Shown: positions 55,496-64,000, counted from the first letter of the stretch. The stretch: DNA of 64,000 nucleotides from Mycobacterium sp. SMC-8 (GCF_025263565.1 NZ_CP079865.1:5642001-5706000); one strand, 5' to 3'. Program-made: numbers and translations. The notes: generated from the letters alone by a model not told the origin.

Positions 55496-56944
55496 TCAGT
55501 GCACTCCTTCCATCTGCCGGCTGATCCACGGCGAGATGGCGAACACGATCACGCCGGCGAGAATCGCCACCCCGCCCAGGACGCCGAAGTAGACGACCTC
55601 GCCGGACGGGTCGTAATACCCGGCCAGCACCCCGGACATCGACGTCCCCACACCGACGGAGAAGAAGTACAGCGCCATCATCTGCGCCCGGAACGCCTCC
55701 GGCGCGAGCTTGGTGGTGACCGAAAGCCCGATCGGTGACAGCAGCAGTTCCGACACCGCGAACACGCCGAGCACCACCAACACCAGCAGGGCCGGAACGG
55801 CGCTGAACCCGGCCAGCGGTACAAAGCACAGGAACGCCAGACCCATGCCGATCACACCGTAGGCGAACTTGCGCGGTGTGGTGGGTGCGCGGCTTCCCAG
55901 CCGGGTCCACATCGCCGCGAACAACGGGGACAGCACGATGATCCAGATCGGTTCGATCGACCCGATCCAGTTCGACGGCGCGACCCAGCCGAAGATGGAC
56001 CAGTTCATCCGCTCGTCGGAGTACACCGCGAGCACGGTGAAGATCTGCTGGAACAGCGACCAGAAGACGGCGTTGGCGATGAACAGCGGGATGAAGGCGC
56101 GCACCCGCATCCGTTCCGGGGCGGTGACCTTGTCGCTGCGGAGCATGATCGCGAAGTACACGACCGACGCGACCACGATGACCCCGGTGGTGACCTGAGA
56201 CAAATTGGCCAGTGCCACCAGTTTCAATGCCACCGCCGCGGCGACGACCGCCAGCACCAGGACGAACACACCGACGGTTCTACCGAGGGCGCTGCGCGGC
56301 AACGGATTCGGCACATGCCGTCCGTGCTCTCCGAGGTTGCGCCGGAACACGACGTACTGGATCAGGCCCAGCGCCATGCCGACGGCCGCGGCACCGAACC
56401 CGTAGTGGAAACCGAGCCGGGTCTGCAGCAGTCCGGTGATCAGCGGCCCCAGGAAGGCGCCGAGGTTGATGCCGAGATAGAACAGCGTGAACCCGCCGTC
56501 GGCGCGGGCATCCCCCTTGTCGTAGAGCGTGCCCAGCAACGAGGACGCATTGGCCTTCAGCGCCCCCGACCCCAGGGCGACCAGCAGCAGGCCGACGCCG
56601 ACACCGGTCAGTCCGGGAAGGACCGCCAGCGCGATGTGCCCGAGCATCACGATCACACCGCCATAGAACACCGTGCGTTCCATGCCCAGGATCCGGTCGG
56701 CGATCCACCCGCCCAGCACGGTCGACAGGTACACCAGACCGCCGTAGGCGCCGACGATGCCGGTGGCGGTGCTCTGCGGCAGACCCAGACCGCCGTCGGT
56801 CACCGAGTAGTAGAGGTAGTAGCCGAGAATCGTCAGCATTCCGTAGAAGGAGAACCGCTCCCACAGTTCGACCCCGAACAGATTCGTCAGCCCGATCGGG
56901 TGACCGAAGATGGTGCGGGACGCCGCCCGCTCGCTGGTGGCCAT
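55496..56944 (-). CDS. POT family proton-dependent oligopeptide transporter
   Basis: A 482-residue membrane protein with about 14 helices. FGVELWERFSFYGMLTILGYYLYY is helix 1 with the E-x2-E/R-F signature region (ELWERF), then GGWIADRILG, and FTLFYLGINLGAFLGPLITG is the PTR2 signature. It imports di- and tripeptides with protons. The ATG at 56944 fits the family start. It is divergent from the DUF427 gene with an 18-base gap. Confidence 0.92.
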   Translation of the reverse strand: MATSERAASRTIFGHPIGLTNLFGVELWERFSFYGMLTILGYYLYYSVTDGGLGLPQSTATGIVGAYGGLVYLSTVLGGWIADRILGMERTVFYGGVIVMLGHIALAVLPGLTGVGVGLLLVALGSGALKANASSLLGTLYDKGDARADGGFTLFYLGINLGAFLGPLITGLLQTRLGFHYGFGAAAVGMALGLIQYVVFRRNLGEHGRHVPNPLPRSALGRTVGVFVLVLAVVAAAVALKLVALANLSQVTTGVIVVASVVYFAIMLRSDKVTAPERMRVRAFIPLFIANAVFWSLFQQIFTVLAVYSDERMNWSIFGWVAPSNWIGSIEPIWIIVLSPLFAAMWTRLGSRAPTTPRKFAYGVIGMGLAFLCFVPLAGFSAVPALLVLVVLGVFAVSELLLSPIGLSVTTKLAPEAFRAQMMALYFFSVGVGTSMSGVLAGYYDPSGEVVYFGVLGGVAILAGVIVFAISPWISRQMEGVH

Positions 56945-56962
56945 ACCGCTACTCTCGGCCTT

Positions 56963-57454
56963 GTGCCCGTTCCCGACAAGCCGCGCCCCGGCCAGGAGTC
57001 GGTGTGGGATTACCCGCGGCCGCCCCGGTTGGAGGTCTTTCGCGGTTCGATCACCGTCGAACTGGGAGGTGTGACGGTCGCTGCGACCGATCAGGCGTGG
57101 CGGGTATTGGAAACCAGCCATCCGCCCACCTATTACCTGCCGGCAGGCTGCTTCCAGGCCGGGGTACTGCGACCGGCCGAGGGATCGTCGTGGTGCGAAT
57201 GGAAGGGCGAGGCGAGCTATTTCGATCTGGTGACCGCTGCCGTGTCCGCGGTGCGGGCGGCCTGGGCCTATCGACGGCCGACACGTCCGTTCGCCGCCAT
57301 CGCCGGAGCCGTCGCGGTGATGCCCGCGCTGGTCGACCGCTGCACCGTCAACGGCGAGACCGTCACGCCGCAACCCGGGGGCTTCTACGGCGGCTGGATC
57401 ACCAGCTCGATCGCCGGTCCGTTCAAGGGTGTTCCCGGTTCGGCCGGTTGGTGA
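56963..57454 (+). CDS. DUF427 family protein
   Basis: A 163-residue protein. VWDYPRPPRLEVFRGSITVELGGVTVAAT, cited by its two halves at about residues 13-25 and 26-41, and SSWCEWKGEASYFDL are DUF427 landmarks. A GTG at 56963 begins it, with no ATG available. No enzyme function is established; DUF427 proteins are small beta-rich proteins. It converges on the MscS gene. Confidence 0.85.
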   Translation: MPVPDKPRPGQESVWDYPRPPRLEVFRGSITVELGGVTVAATDQAWRVLETSHPPTYYLPAGCFQAGVLRPAEGSSWCEWKGEASYFDLVTAAVSAVRAAWAYRRPTRPFAAIAGAVAVMPALVDRCTVNGETVTPQPGGFYGGWITSSIAGPFKGVPGSAGW

Positions 57455-57489
57455 GACCTGGCGGCGCCGCGTCGGAGGACTGAGCGCGG

Positions 57490-58440
57490 CTACTCGCCGA
57501 CGGCGACCTGCGCGCGGCCGCCCGGATAGGGCAGATCAATGCCGTGTTCGTCGTAGGCCCGCAGAATCGCCCGCCGGAGCTTGCGCTGTACCGCCCACTG
57601 CGCGTTCGGCCGGACCTTCACCGTCATGCGGAGCCTGATCAGGTCGGGTGAGAGTTCCTGGACACCGAGCATCTCGGGCTCGCCGATCACCTTGCCGGCC
57701 AGCGCGGGATCGGCCACGGCGTCGTGGGCCGCCTGAATCGCGACCTGCTCGGCCTGGTCGACGTCGGCGGTCAGGGCCACGGGCACCTCGATCCGAGCGA
57801 CGGCGTACTCCTGACTCATGTTGCCGACGCGCGCGATCTCGCCGTTACGGACGTACCAGAGCGTGCCGTCGATGTCGCGGACCGTGGTGATACGCAGCCC
57901 GACACTCTCCACCTCACCGGTCGCTTCGCCGAGATCGACGGTGTCACCGACGCCGTACTGGTCCTCGAGGAGCATGAACACCCCGGTCACGAAGTCCCGG
58001 ACCAGATTCTGTGCACCGAAACCGATCGCGAGGCCGACCACGCCGGCCGACGCGATGAACGGCGCGATGTTCACTCCGAGAACATTGAGGATGGCCAGGA
58101 CCACCCAGACCAGCAGCACGATCGACACCGTCGACTTCAGCACCGACCCGATCGTCTGGGCGCGCTGCTGGCGTCGCGCGACGACCTGCTCATTGCTGGC
58201 CGAGGAGGGCACCCGGTCGCGCAGGTAGCGGACCAGCGGCGGAGTCTTGGCCCGCTCGCCGTCACCGGCGGCGGCGCGGTCCTTGCGGGACCTGGCGGTG
58301 GTCGCGCGGTCGATCATGCGGTGCACGAGGAAGCGGATGACCAGGGCGACGACGAGGTAGGCGACGATCCTGATCGGCACCTCGATGAGCCAGTGCCTAC
58401 TGGTGTCCGTCCATTCGAAAGCCAAAAGGGAGACATCCAT
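57490..58440 (-). CDS. MscS family mechanosensitive ion channel
   Basis: A 316-residue membrane protein. Helices are at about residues 21-42 and 98-120. The pore helix and MscS domain read ASAGVVGLAIGFGAQNLVRDFVTG, followed by the beta domain VGDTVDLGEATGEVESVGLRITTVRD. It releases solutes on osmotic downshock. ATG start at 58440. Length fits the small MscS group. Confidence 0.92.
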   Translation of the reverse strand: MDVSLLAFEWTDTSRHWLIEVPIRIVAYLVVALVIRFLVHRMIDRATTARSRKDRAAAGDGERAKTPPLVRYLRDRVPSSASNEQVVARRQQRAQTIGSVLKSTVSIVLLVWVVLAILNVLGVNIAPFIASAGVVGLAIGFGAQNLVRDFVTGVFMLLEDQYGVGDTVDLGEATGEVESVGLRITTVRDIDGTLWYVRNGEIARVGNMSQEYAVARIEVPVALTADVDQAEQVAIQAAHDAVADPALAGKVIGEPEMLGVQELSPDLIRLRMTVKVRPNAQWAVQRKLRRAILRAYDEHGIDLPYPGGRAQVAVGE

Positions 58441-58516
58441 GTGTTCCCACCATAGGTGACAGCAACAGAAGCACGAACCGGGAGGGGTTCGCCGGCGGCC
58501 GTGGCACGATCATGGC

Positions 58517-59221
58517 GTGACTGTCGTTCTGGCGCTGCGGTGCGCAAACGGGGTAGTGCTGGCGTCGGACTCACAAATCACCGATCCCGGCCGCGGTATG
58601 ACCTATCCGGCGCAGAAACTGCACGCGCTGGGCACCCACGCCGCGTGGGGCGGCAGCGGGTCCCGCGCGGTGCTCTACGACGTCGAGCAGGTGCTGGCCG
58701 ACGAGGCAGACTCGGTGCTGGAGGCCAAGAACGTCGGCCATGCGCTGCAGGCCCGGGTGCTGCCGATCTTCAAACACCACTATGCGAGCTTCATCACAGA
58801 CGTGCCGGGGCAGAAGGCGGGCGGCACCCCGGCGACGTATGTGCTCGCCGCCGGATATGTCGGTGAGACACCGTTCATCATCGACGTGGATCCCAACGGG
58901 CTGATCGGGCATCACGAGGAGACCGGATTCCAGTCGATCGGCAGCGGCGCGGCGATGGCCCAGCAGGCTCATGCCCTGCTGACGTCTTTTCAGATGTCCG
59001 AACGCGATGTGAACTACGGGGTGGTCGCCGCACTGCGGGTGCTCGATGCGCTCGACGCGTCTTCATCGAGCGTCGGCGGGCCGATGGACGTCTGCCGCAT
59101 GACTCCCGACGGTGCGCACCACCTGACCCCCGATGAGGTCAATGAGGTTCGCCGGCACGTGGATCGGTGGATCGAGCTCGAACAACGGGCGCTCGACCGG
59201 CTTTTCGATCAGTTCGACTGA
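58517..59221 (+). CDS. Orphan proteasome-beta-like Ntn hydrolase
   Basis: A 234-residue protein. After Met removal the N-terminus is Thr2. Counting it as Thr1, Asp18 and Lys34 fall exactly at proteasome positions 17 and 33 (VVLASDSQ and YPAQKL). GSG at 142-144 matches the GSG region near Ser129, and SVGGPMDVCRMTPDG matches the late SGG strand. No propeptide is present, so Thr would be exposed by methionine aminopeptidase, as in HslV and Anbu. It is not the usual mycobacterial PrcB, which has a propeptide and lies next to PrcA and Pup. Substrate, assembly and partner ATPase are unknown. The stop overlaps the convergent STAS gene by 13 bases. Confidence 0.8.
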   Translation: MTVVLALRCANGVVLASDSQITDPGRGMTYPAQKLHALGTHAAWGGSGSRAVLYDVEQVLADEADSVLEAKNVGHALQARVLPIFKHHYASFITDVPGQKAGGTPATYVLAAGYVGETPFIIDVDPNGLIGHHEETGFQSIGSGAAMAQQAHALLTSFQMSERDVNYGVVAALRVLDALDASSSSVGGPMDVCRMTPDGAHHLTPDEVNEVRRHVDRWIELEQRALDRLFDQFD

Positions 59222-59544
59222 TTCGCGTCGGCCGCCGCGGTCTCGATGGTGATCAGTTCACCGAGCCCACTGATGGCGAACACGGTTCTCAGTAGCGGGT
59301 GGACGATGAGGGTGTCGATCTGCTCGGCGTGGGCGGACAACACGCTGATCGCGGCGCTGTCGGCATATTCGACCGCACCGAGGTCGGCGACCAGTGGTGC
59401 CCCGGAATCGTCGGCCTCGGCGGTCGCGGTGGCCAACGTCCGCTTCAGGGCGTCGACGTTGCTGAGGTCGATCTCGCCGGACGCGACCACAGCGACGGCG
59501 CCGTCGGGCCGTCGGATGATCTCGAGGGTGAGCTCGGTGGGCAT
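59209..59544 (-). CDS. STAS-domain anti-sigma factor antagonist
   Basis: A 111-residue protein of the SpoIIAA/RsbV family. SGEIDLSNVDALKRTL is the typical N-terminal strand-helix. The switch serine is Ser63 in EYADSAAISVL, at the place of SpoIIAA Ser58. Three bases follow the stop of the upstream phosphatase-kinase gene on the same strand, so they form one operon. In partner switching, unphosphorylated STAS protein frees a sigma factor from its anti-sigma kinase. Confidence 0.92.
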   Translation of the reverse strand: MPTELTLEIIRRPDGAVAVVASGEIDLSNVDALKRTLATATAEADDSGAPLVADLGAVEYADSAAISVLSAHAEQIDTLIVHPLLRTVFAISGLGELITIETAAADANQSN

Positions 59545-59547
59545 CGG

Positions 59548-62046
59548 TCAGATCCTTGCGTAGAGCCGAACGGTGGTTCCGGCCGGGTCGTGGTCAATTG
59601 CGATGTCTTGCATAAGGTTTCGCATCAGCGCGATCCCCCTGCCGCGATGAGCGTCGCGAACGGGCTGCGGGAGTTTCCACGAGCCTGTGTCGGCGATGGT
59701 CAACTGCACCCGGTCCACCAGCGCGGTGGCGTGCAGGCTGATCGTGCCGCCCGGACTGTGCCGGTGGCCGTGCTCGATGGCGTTGGCGACCGCTTCCCCT
59801 GCGGCGACCAACACCTCCATTACGCGGCCCGGCTCGACGCGGGCGCGGGTCAACCAGCTGCGCAGCGCGGTTCGGGTCGGCGCGAGTTGGCTGGCATCGG
59901 CGGGAAAGCTCAGCTGTAGCGGCGCAGGATGGCGGTACAGCAACAACGCGACGTCGTCCTGATAGCCGGTGTCGGGCGCCATGCGCGTCATGATGTGGTC
60001 GGCCAGTTCCTCCAGCGAGGCCGTGCGCTGCTCTTCGAGCAGACCCGCGGCCCGGGAGATGCCCTCTTCCAGAAGCACGCGCCGCCGCTCGACCAGTCCG
60101 TCGGTGTAGAGCAGCAGGGTGGCGCCCGCCGGTATCGTGATGCGCGCCTCGGGGCGTTGCCACCCGACCCTCAGCCCCAGCGCGATGGTATGCGCCTCTC
60201 CGAGGAGCTGCACCGCGCCGTCGGCGTGCACCAGGATCGGCGGCGGATGTCCGGCACTGGAGAAGACGAGTTCCCCGGTGGCCGGGTCGAGCACCACGCA
60301 CACGGCCGTGGCGCACTGCGCGCCGGGAAGCCGTGCGGCGAAACGGTCCATGCCCGCCAATGCGGCTGCGGGACTGGGATTGTCGAACAGCAGGGCGCGG
60401 CAGGCGCTGCGCACCTGGCCCATGACGGTGGCCGCGGGCAGCCCGTGGCCGACGCAGTCGCCGACGATCATCGCGATGCGTCCGTCATCCAGGTCGACGA
60501 CGTCGTACCAGTCGCCACCGACCTGCAGGGGCCGGCTGGCCGCCTGGTAGCGCACCGCGAAGCCGTGCGGGAGGTCGGCCGGACCGAGGATCGCGTGTTG
60601 CAGCGCCAGCGCCGTCTCGCGCTGCTGATCCACCCGGTGCAGGCGTTGCAGCCCCTGGCTGAGGCGGCCCGCCAGCACGGTCAGCAGCGTCTGGTCCTCG
60701 AGTGTGAACGGCCGCTCCGCGGCCAGGTCCATCCAGACGACCAGCACACCTTCCGGGTGCTGGATCGCGATACCGGCCGTGCCGGGTTGTGACACGGTGG
60801 GCGTCAGCAGGTCACCGTCACGTAAAGCGTGAAGCGCATGATGGGTCGCCGCCGGCAGGTCTGTCCACAGCACGGTCTCTCCCACCGACACCACCTCCGG
60901 TGCGGCATCCGGCGCGGGGGCGTGGCTCGGGAAGATGACCGCCAGCACGCGGCGCGCCCGCCAGAGTCTGCGCAGTTCCTCTGTGGCGGCGATCAAGGCG
61001 GAGTCGACCGAATCAGCTTGGGAGAGTTCCTGGTTCAGCGCATGCTCACGTCCGGCCGCCAGTGCCAACGCGATGGCCGCGTGGCGGGCGAAATCGCTGA
61101 CCAGTTCCAGATAGTCGTTGTCGAACGCCGGCTGGTGGGGTCGGCGTGCGACTGCGATCACCCCGAGCACCGCGTCGTCGGCGATCAACGGCATCACGAT
61201 CGCCGAGCGGTTGCCCACGTCGGTGAACCCCTCGATCGGGTACTGGAACGAGTCGGTGATCAGCGGAAGACCGCGCCGCGCGACACCACCTGTGGTCGAA
61301 CCTTCCATCGGGACCTGACGGCCGATCACCTCGGAGGCGTAGCGACCCGCCGTCGCCGCGACGATCAGGGTGGCGACCTCGTCGGCGGGCAGGTCGGGCT
61401 CCCCCGGCACGAGCAGGATCGCCTGCTCGGCGTCGGCCAGTTCCAGGGCCAGGTTCACGATGAGTTGCAGCGGTCCGGTCTGCGGGTCACCGGACAGCAG
61501 TGCGGTGGTGATCTCGCGACTGGCCTTGGTCCATTTCGCCGACTCCCGTTCGCGTTCGAAGAGTCTGGCGTTGTCGATGGCGGCCGCTGCCGCGGTGGCC
61601 AACGCGCGGACCGCGCCTTCCTGCGAATCGGTGAACGTACGGCCGGGCCGGTCGTCGACCAGGTAGAGCGCGCCGAAGTCGGCTCCGCGCACCGTGATCG
61701 GCATGCCGAGCACGGCGTGCATCGGGAGATCCCGAGATTCCGGGTCCTGGTGCCCGCCGAAATCGTCGACGCGGATCCCCTCACCGACGGTCATTTCGGC
61801 CAGCCGGTGCGCGGCGGTCTCCTCCATCCCCTCACAGACAAAGCGCGCCAGGCTGCCGTCGGCGGCGCGAATCCCCAGGGCTCCGTACCGGGCGTCGCAG
61901 AGCTCCATGGCCCCGTGGACGATCCGGTGCAGGGTCACATCCAGGTCCAGATCGGCACCGATCGCGACGATGACCCGCACCAGACGCTCCATCTGATCGC
62001 GGGCAGCGACGAGTTCGTCGAGATCCGGGACACCGGTTCGCTGCAT
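59548..62046 (-). CDS. GAF - SpoIIE phosphatase - histidine-kinase-like ATPase fusion
   Basis: An 832-residue sensor. Residues about 20-160 form a first GAF domain, 175-330 a second, and 350-470 a possible third, degenerate one. The PP2C/SpoIIE phosphatase spans 485-705, with GGDWYDVVDLDDG, GDCVGHG, and DD at 697-698 as metal-binding sites. The final part, 710-832, is an anti-sigma-type HATPase: EAVANAIEHGH at 751-761 is the N box, DTG at 786-788 and GRGIAL at 802-807 are ATP loops. It therefore joins phosphatase and kinase in one chain and is coupled to the STAS protein next to it, with sensory input through GAF domains. Signal and target sigma factor unknown. Confidence 0.93.
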   Translation of the reverse strand: MQRTGVPDLDELVAARDQMERLVRVIVAIGADLDLDVTLHRIVHGAMELCDARYGALGIRAADGSLARFVCEGMEETAAHRLAEMTVGEGIRVDDFGGHQDPESRDLPMHAVLGMPITVRGADFGALYLVDDRPGRTFTDSQEGAVRALATAAAAAIDNARLFERERESAKWTKASREITTALLSGDPQTGPLQLIVNLALELADAEQAILLVPGEPDLPADEVATLIVAATAGRYASEVIGRQVPMEGSTTGGVARRGLPLITDSFQYPIEGFTDVGNRSAIVMPLIADDAVLGVIAVARRPHQPAFDNDYLELVSDFARHAAIALALAAGREHALNQELSQADSVDSALIAATEELRRLWRARRVLAVIFPSHAPAPDAAPEVVSVGETVLWTDLPAATHHALHALRDGDLLTPTVSQPGTAGIAIQHPEGVLVVWMDLAAERPFTLEDQTLLTVLAGRLSQGLQRLHRVDQQRETALALQHAILGPADLPHGFAVRYQAASRPLQVGGDWYDVVDLDDGRIAMIVGDCVGHGLPAATVMGQVRSACRALLFDNPSPAAALAGMDRFAARLPGAQCATAVCVVLDPATGELVFSSAGHPPPILVHADGAVQLLGEAHTIALGLRVGWQRPEARITIPAGATLLLYTDGLVERRRVLLEEGISRAAGLLEEQRTASLEELADHIMTRMAPDTGYQDDVALLLYRHPAPLQLSFPADASQLAPTRTALRSWLTRARVEPGRVMEVLVAAGEAVANAIEHGHRHSPGGTISLHATALVDRVQLTIADTGSWKLPQPVRDAHRGRGIALMRNLMQDIAIDHDPAGTTVRLYARI

Positions 62047-62300
62047 GGACTCAACCTAGACCTTTATCGCAGTTCTCCGTCACGACACCTTGCCCACGTG
62101 TTCCCGTGCCGGCGTCGCGGTACCGGCAAACGGACTCCGAACTGCGCAGTGGCACCTTCGGTGCGGCCAGGCCGCAGGGACACCTCGGCGGCAACTTGTT
62201 CGCTTTCTGGATCAGATCGGTCGTTTTCTGCATCGGCGCCCGGACCATTGCCAGCCCGCTCCAGGAGTCCCCCCGCAAACCTCCCGCACGATCGGACCGG

Positions 62301-62597
62301 ATGGCGATCGGCAGGCTACGATGGCTGGCCGTGGGGAAAATCACGGTAATGGTCATCGGGTTTGCTGCTGCGTTCACGCTGATGCCTGCAGCGAACGCCG
62401 ATCTCGTTTCGGCGCCGCTGCAGCAGGGATCGGAGTGCGACCCCAACTATTCGGGAGCCTGCGTCCCGATCGCGAGCGACGTCGACTGCGCCGGCGGCAG
62501 CGGCAACGGCCCCGCCTACGTCTCCGGCCCGGTGACCGTCACCGGTAGCGACATCTACGGGCTGGACCGGGACGGCAACGGAACCGGGTGCGAATAG
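62301..62597 (+). CDS. Small exported protein with Excalibur-like calcium motif
   Basis: A 98-residue protein. A signal sequence (GKITVMVIGFAAAFTLMPAANA) precedes a Cys-containing mature part ending DIYGLDRDGNGTGCE, which fits the Excalibur motif D-x-D-x-D-G-x2-C-E with changes. Two more cysteines (ECDPNYSGACVP) could form a disulfide. ATG at 62301 is used; a GTG at 62331 would give a shorter signal peptide. Extracellular calcium binding is inferred. Confidence 0.75.
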   Translation: MAIGRLRWLAVGKITVMVIGFAAAFTLMPAANADLVSAPLQQGSECDPNYSGACVPIASDVDCAGGSGNGPAYVSGPVTVTGSDIYGLDRDGNGTGCE

Positions 62598-62654
62598 CGT
62601 CCGCTGCGGTTCCGCCCGGCGGCAGCGGGGTACCTCAGCCTCCGAGGAGGCGCC

Positions 62655-63224
62655 ATGAACATTCACTCGATACTGCGTTCCGCAGAATCGGTCAGCGCGG
62701 TCGACCGCCCCGCTGACCGCGCTGCCGACACGGTCGAACGACTACTGGGCAATAGACCACTCGCCTCGGCGTTGCGCGGGTCCTGGCTCGGACACCCTGT
62801 TCATCCCTTGATGATCTTTCTTCCCCTCGGTTCCTGGACGACCGCGTTGCTGTTCGACGTGGCTTTCAAGGACCACACGACCGCGCGCCGACTGTTGGGG
62901 ATCGGACTAGTGGCCGCTCCACCCACCGCCCTGGCGGGTTGGGCGGATTTTCCGTTGCTCAATCGCGAACAGCGCCGGGTCGGACTCCTGCACGCGGCGA
63001 CCAACGGCGCCGCCATCGTGCTGTTCGCGCTGGCGTACCGGGCGCACCGCAAAGAGCGTCACCGCCGCGCCACGGCCGTGACGATGATCGCACTGGCCGT
63101 CGTCAGCGTCGGCGGCGCGCTCGGCGGGCACTTGTCGTACGCGCAGGGCGCCGGCGTGCACCGCTTCCAGGCGCCGCATCACGGCACCGATCTTCTCTCC
63201 CACGCGCGCGGACGCGCGGCCTGA
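62655..63224 (+). CDS. DUF2231 membrane protein
   Basis: A 189-residue membrane protein with about four helices. GSWLGHPVHPLMIFLPLGSWT is the family landmark, with two His residues that could bind metal or heme. TGNRPLASALRGS-like residues precede it. ATG at 62655, with GAGGAGG at about 62643-62649. Function unknown; related actinobacterial proteins are often linked to Rieske or redox genes. Confidence 0.87.
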   Translation: MNIHSILRSAESVSAVDRPADRAADTVERLLGNRPLASALRGSWLGHPVHPLMIFLPLGSWTTALLFDVAFKDHTTARRLLGIGLVAAPPTALAGWADFPLLNREQRRVGLLHAATNGAAIVLFALAYRAHRKERHRRATAVTMIALAVVSVGGALGGHLSYAQGAGVHRFQAPHHGTDLLSHARGRAA

Positions 63225-63258
63225 CGGTCGCCGCACGCGCCTGGAGGCCGGACGCGCA

Positions 63259-63289
63259 GAGCCGCCCCGCCGGCGCGGCGGGGCGGCTC
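63259..63289. terminator. Strong hairpin between convergent genes
   Basis: A perfect 13-bp stem, GAGCCGCCCCGCC (63259-63271) and GGCGGGGCGGCTC (63277-63289), with a five-base loop, lies between the stops of the DUF2231 gene (63224) and the convergent secreted-protein gene (63302). No T-run follows on either strand, common for mycobacterial terminators. It can serve both directions. Confidence 0.75.
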
Positions 63290-63301
63290 CTTCGCCTGTG
63301 A

Positions 63302-63760
63302 TCAAAGTCGGATGAACACGCTCTGCTCGCCGTCCCAGACACCCCAGGCGCTGAGGTCGGAATTCCACACGATCGTCAGGCCGTCGGCCCAGTCGGGCAG
63401 CTCAGGCGGCGGCGGGGTGCCTACCGGCGGCAGCACCGGGTTCACGACCCAAGCGGGGATCTCCGGAAGAAAAATCCGGTCCTGTGGCATCGGGCCACCA
63501 TGTCCCGGAGGCGGCAGGAAGCCCAGACCCGGAGGCAACGGGTTGCCCGGCCCGCCGAAGTTGACCCCCGGCCCGGTGAAGTCCGGTACGGGATTCGGGT
63601 TGCCGTGACCCGGACCTTTGTTGTGGCCCGGACCGTTGCCGGAGTGCCCCGGGTTCGGATTCGGCGGGTCGGCCAGTGCAATCCCGGCTCCGAGGCCGAG
63701 ACCACCCAACCCGAGCATGCCCGCGGTCGCGGCACCTGCGGTGATCTTCTTCATGTCCAT
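63302..63760 (-). CDS. Small exported Pro/Gly-rich protein
   Basis: A 152-residue protein. Signal peptide at residues 1-31 (MKKITAGAATAGMLGLGG, cleaved after ALA), then a region very rich in Pro, Gly and Asn (residues 32-100), and a C-terminal part with WNSDLSAWGVWDGEQSVFIRL. ATG at 63760 has AAGGAGG nine bases upstream, a strong site; the longer frame lies upstream of it. It resembles small mycobacterial secreted proteins with no known function. Confidence 0.82.
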   Translation of the reverse strand: MDMKKITAGAATAGMLGLGGLGLGAGIALADPPNPNPGHSGNGPGHNKGPGHGNPNPVPDFTGPGVNFGGPGNPLPPGLGFLPPPGHGGPMPQDRIFLPEIPAWVVNPVLPPVGTPPPPELPDWADGLTIVWNSDLSAWGVWDGEQSVFIRL

Positions 63761-64000
63761 CGGTGACCTCCTTGGTTTCTGCGAGACTGCGCACCCCGGG
63801 GGCACTGCAGCGCTCGTACGTGCGATGTGCACTCCGGACGTTGCCATCGAGATCGAAAGCAGCGATCCGGCCCCCGTCGCAGAGAACTATGGCCGTCGAT
63901 CTTGGGTCCTAAACACGTTCGGGCCAACGGGTTTCGTTTCAGCTGCTTGACGGATCGCTGTGGATACCTCCGCGGATGTGAATTTGCTGGCATTCGTCCG

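Noticed and set aside
58517..59221. Naming the Ntn hydrolase prcB
   Set aside because: It lacks the PrcB propeptide and the prcA/pup neighbours, so a prcB name would be wrong despite the shared catalytic positions.
63751..63993. An 80-codon minus-strand frame at the window end
   Set aside because: It overlaps the ribosome site of the exported Pro/Gly-rich protein and has no recognisable features.

Overview
The window is high-GC actinobacterial DNA, and I read it as a fast-growing mycobacterium (Mycolicibacterium type). The strongest sign is an intact FAS-II core of mycolic-acid synthesis (mabR, fabD, acpM, kasA, kasB, accD6). Beside it lie aceE, ahpE, a glpD gene with its TetR neighbour, and a mycothiol-type class III alcohol dehydrogenase with a metallo-hydrolase partner. 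From memory, this order largely parallels the M. tuberculosis Rv2238c-Rv2260 region. All assignments were made by reading the sequence; no search was run.

Positions 1-5628 are accessory DNA. There is a lower-GC gene pair (a nucleotidyltransferase with a HEPN-like tail, and a metallophosphoesterase cut by the window edge), then an IS1380-type element into which an IS21-type element has inserted. Both insertions keep readable target duplications (ATTAG for the outer, CCTTT for the inner). The block ends at the 3' end of a tRNA-Val gene (5629-5703), a usual place for island integration.

Positions 5750-28540 are the conserved core: ahpE, a DUF3052 gene, a lipoprotein, aceE, the regulator MabR with a recognisable operator, the FAS-II operon, the glpD/TetR pair divergent from a flavoprotein and lipid-kinase pair, DUF3145, a serine hydrolase, a methyltransferase, a LuxR-type regulator, a DODA-type dioxygenase, mscR and an MBL-fold hydrolase.

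Positions 28554-52885 are a mosaic of metabolic and envelope genes: a SABATH-type methyltransferase, two paralogous dihydrodipicolinate-reductase-like proteins, a four-gene dipeptide-type ABC importer whose start codon sits in a 44-nt near-perfect palindrome, an SDR, an HNH/DUF222 protein, the remains of a TetR/P450 pair, a secreted acidic-tailed protein, a KshA-like Rieske oxygenase with a divergent TetR, AzlCD, an alpha/beta hydrolase, a secreted M4 metallopeptidase, an aldo/keto reductase, a molybdopterin oxidoreductase and a TetR.

Positions 52914-64000 begin with a complete IS5-type element (two ORFs in different frames, TA flanks) immediately before a PhoD-like phosphatase. Then come a POT peptide transporter, DUF427, an MscS channel, an orphan proteasome-beta-like Ntn hydrolase, a STAS / GAF-SpoIIE-kinase signalling pair, an Excalibur-type secreted peptide, a DUF2231 membrane protein and a Pro/Gly-rich exported protein. 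Genes are packed tightly throughout: convergent pairs often overlap at their stops, and operon genes overlap by ATGA or GTGA.
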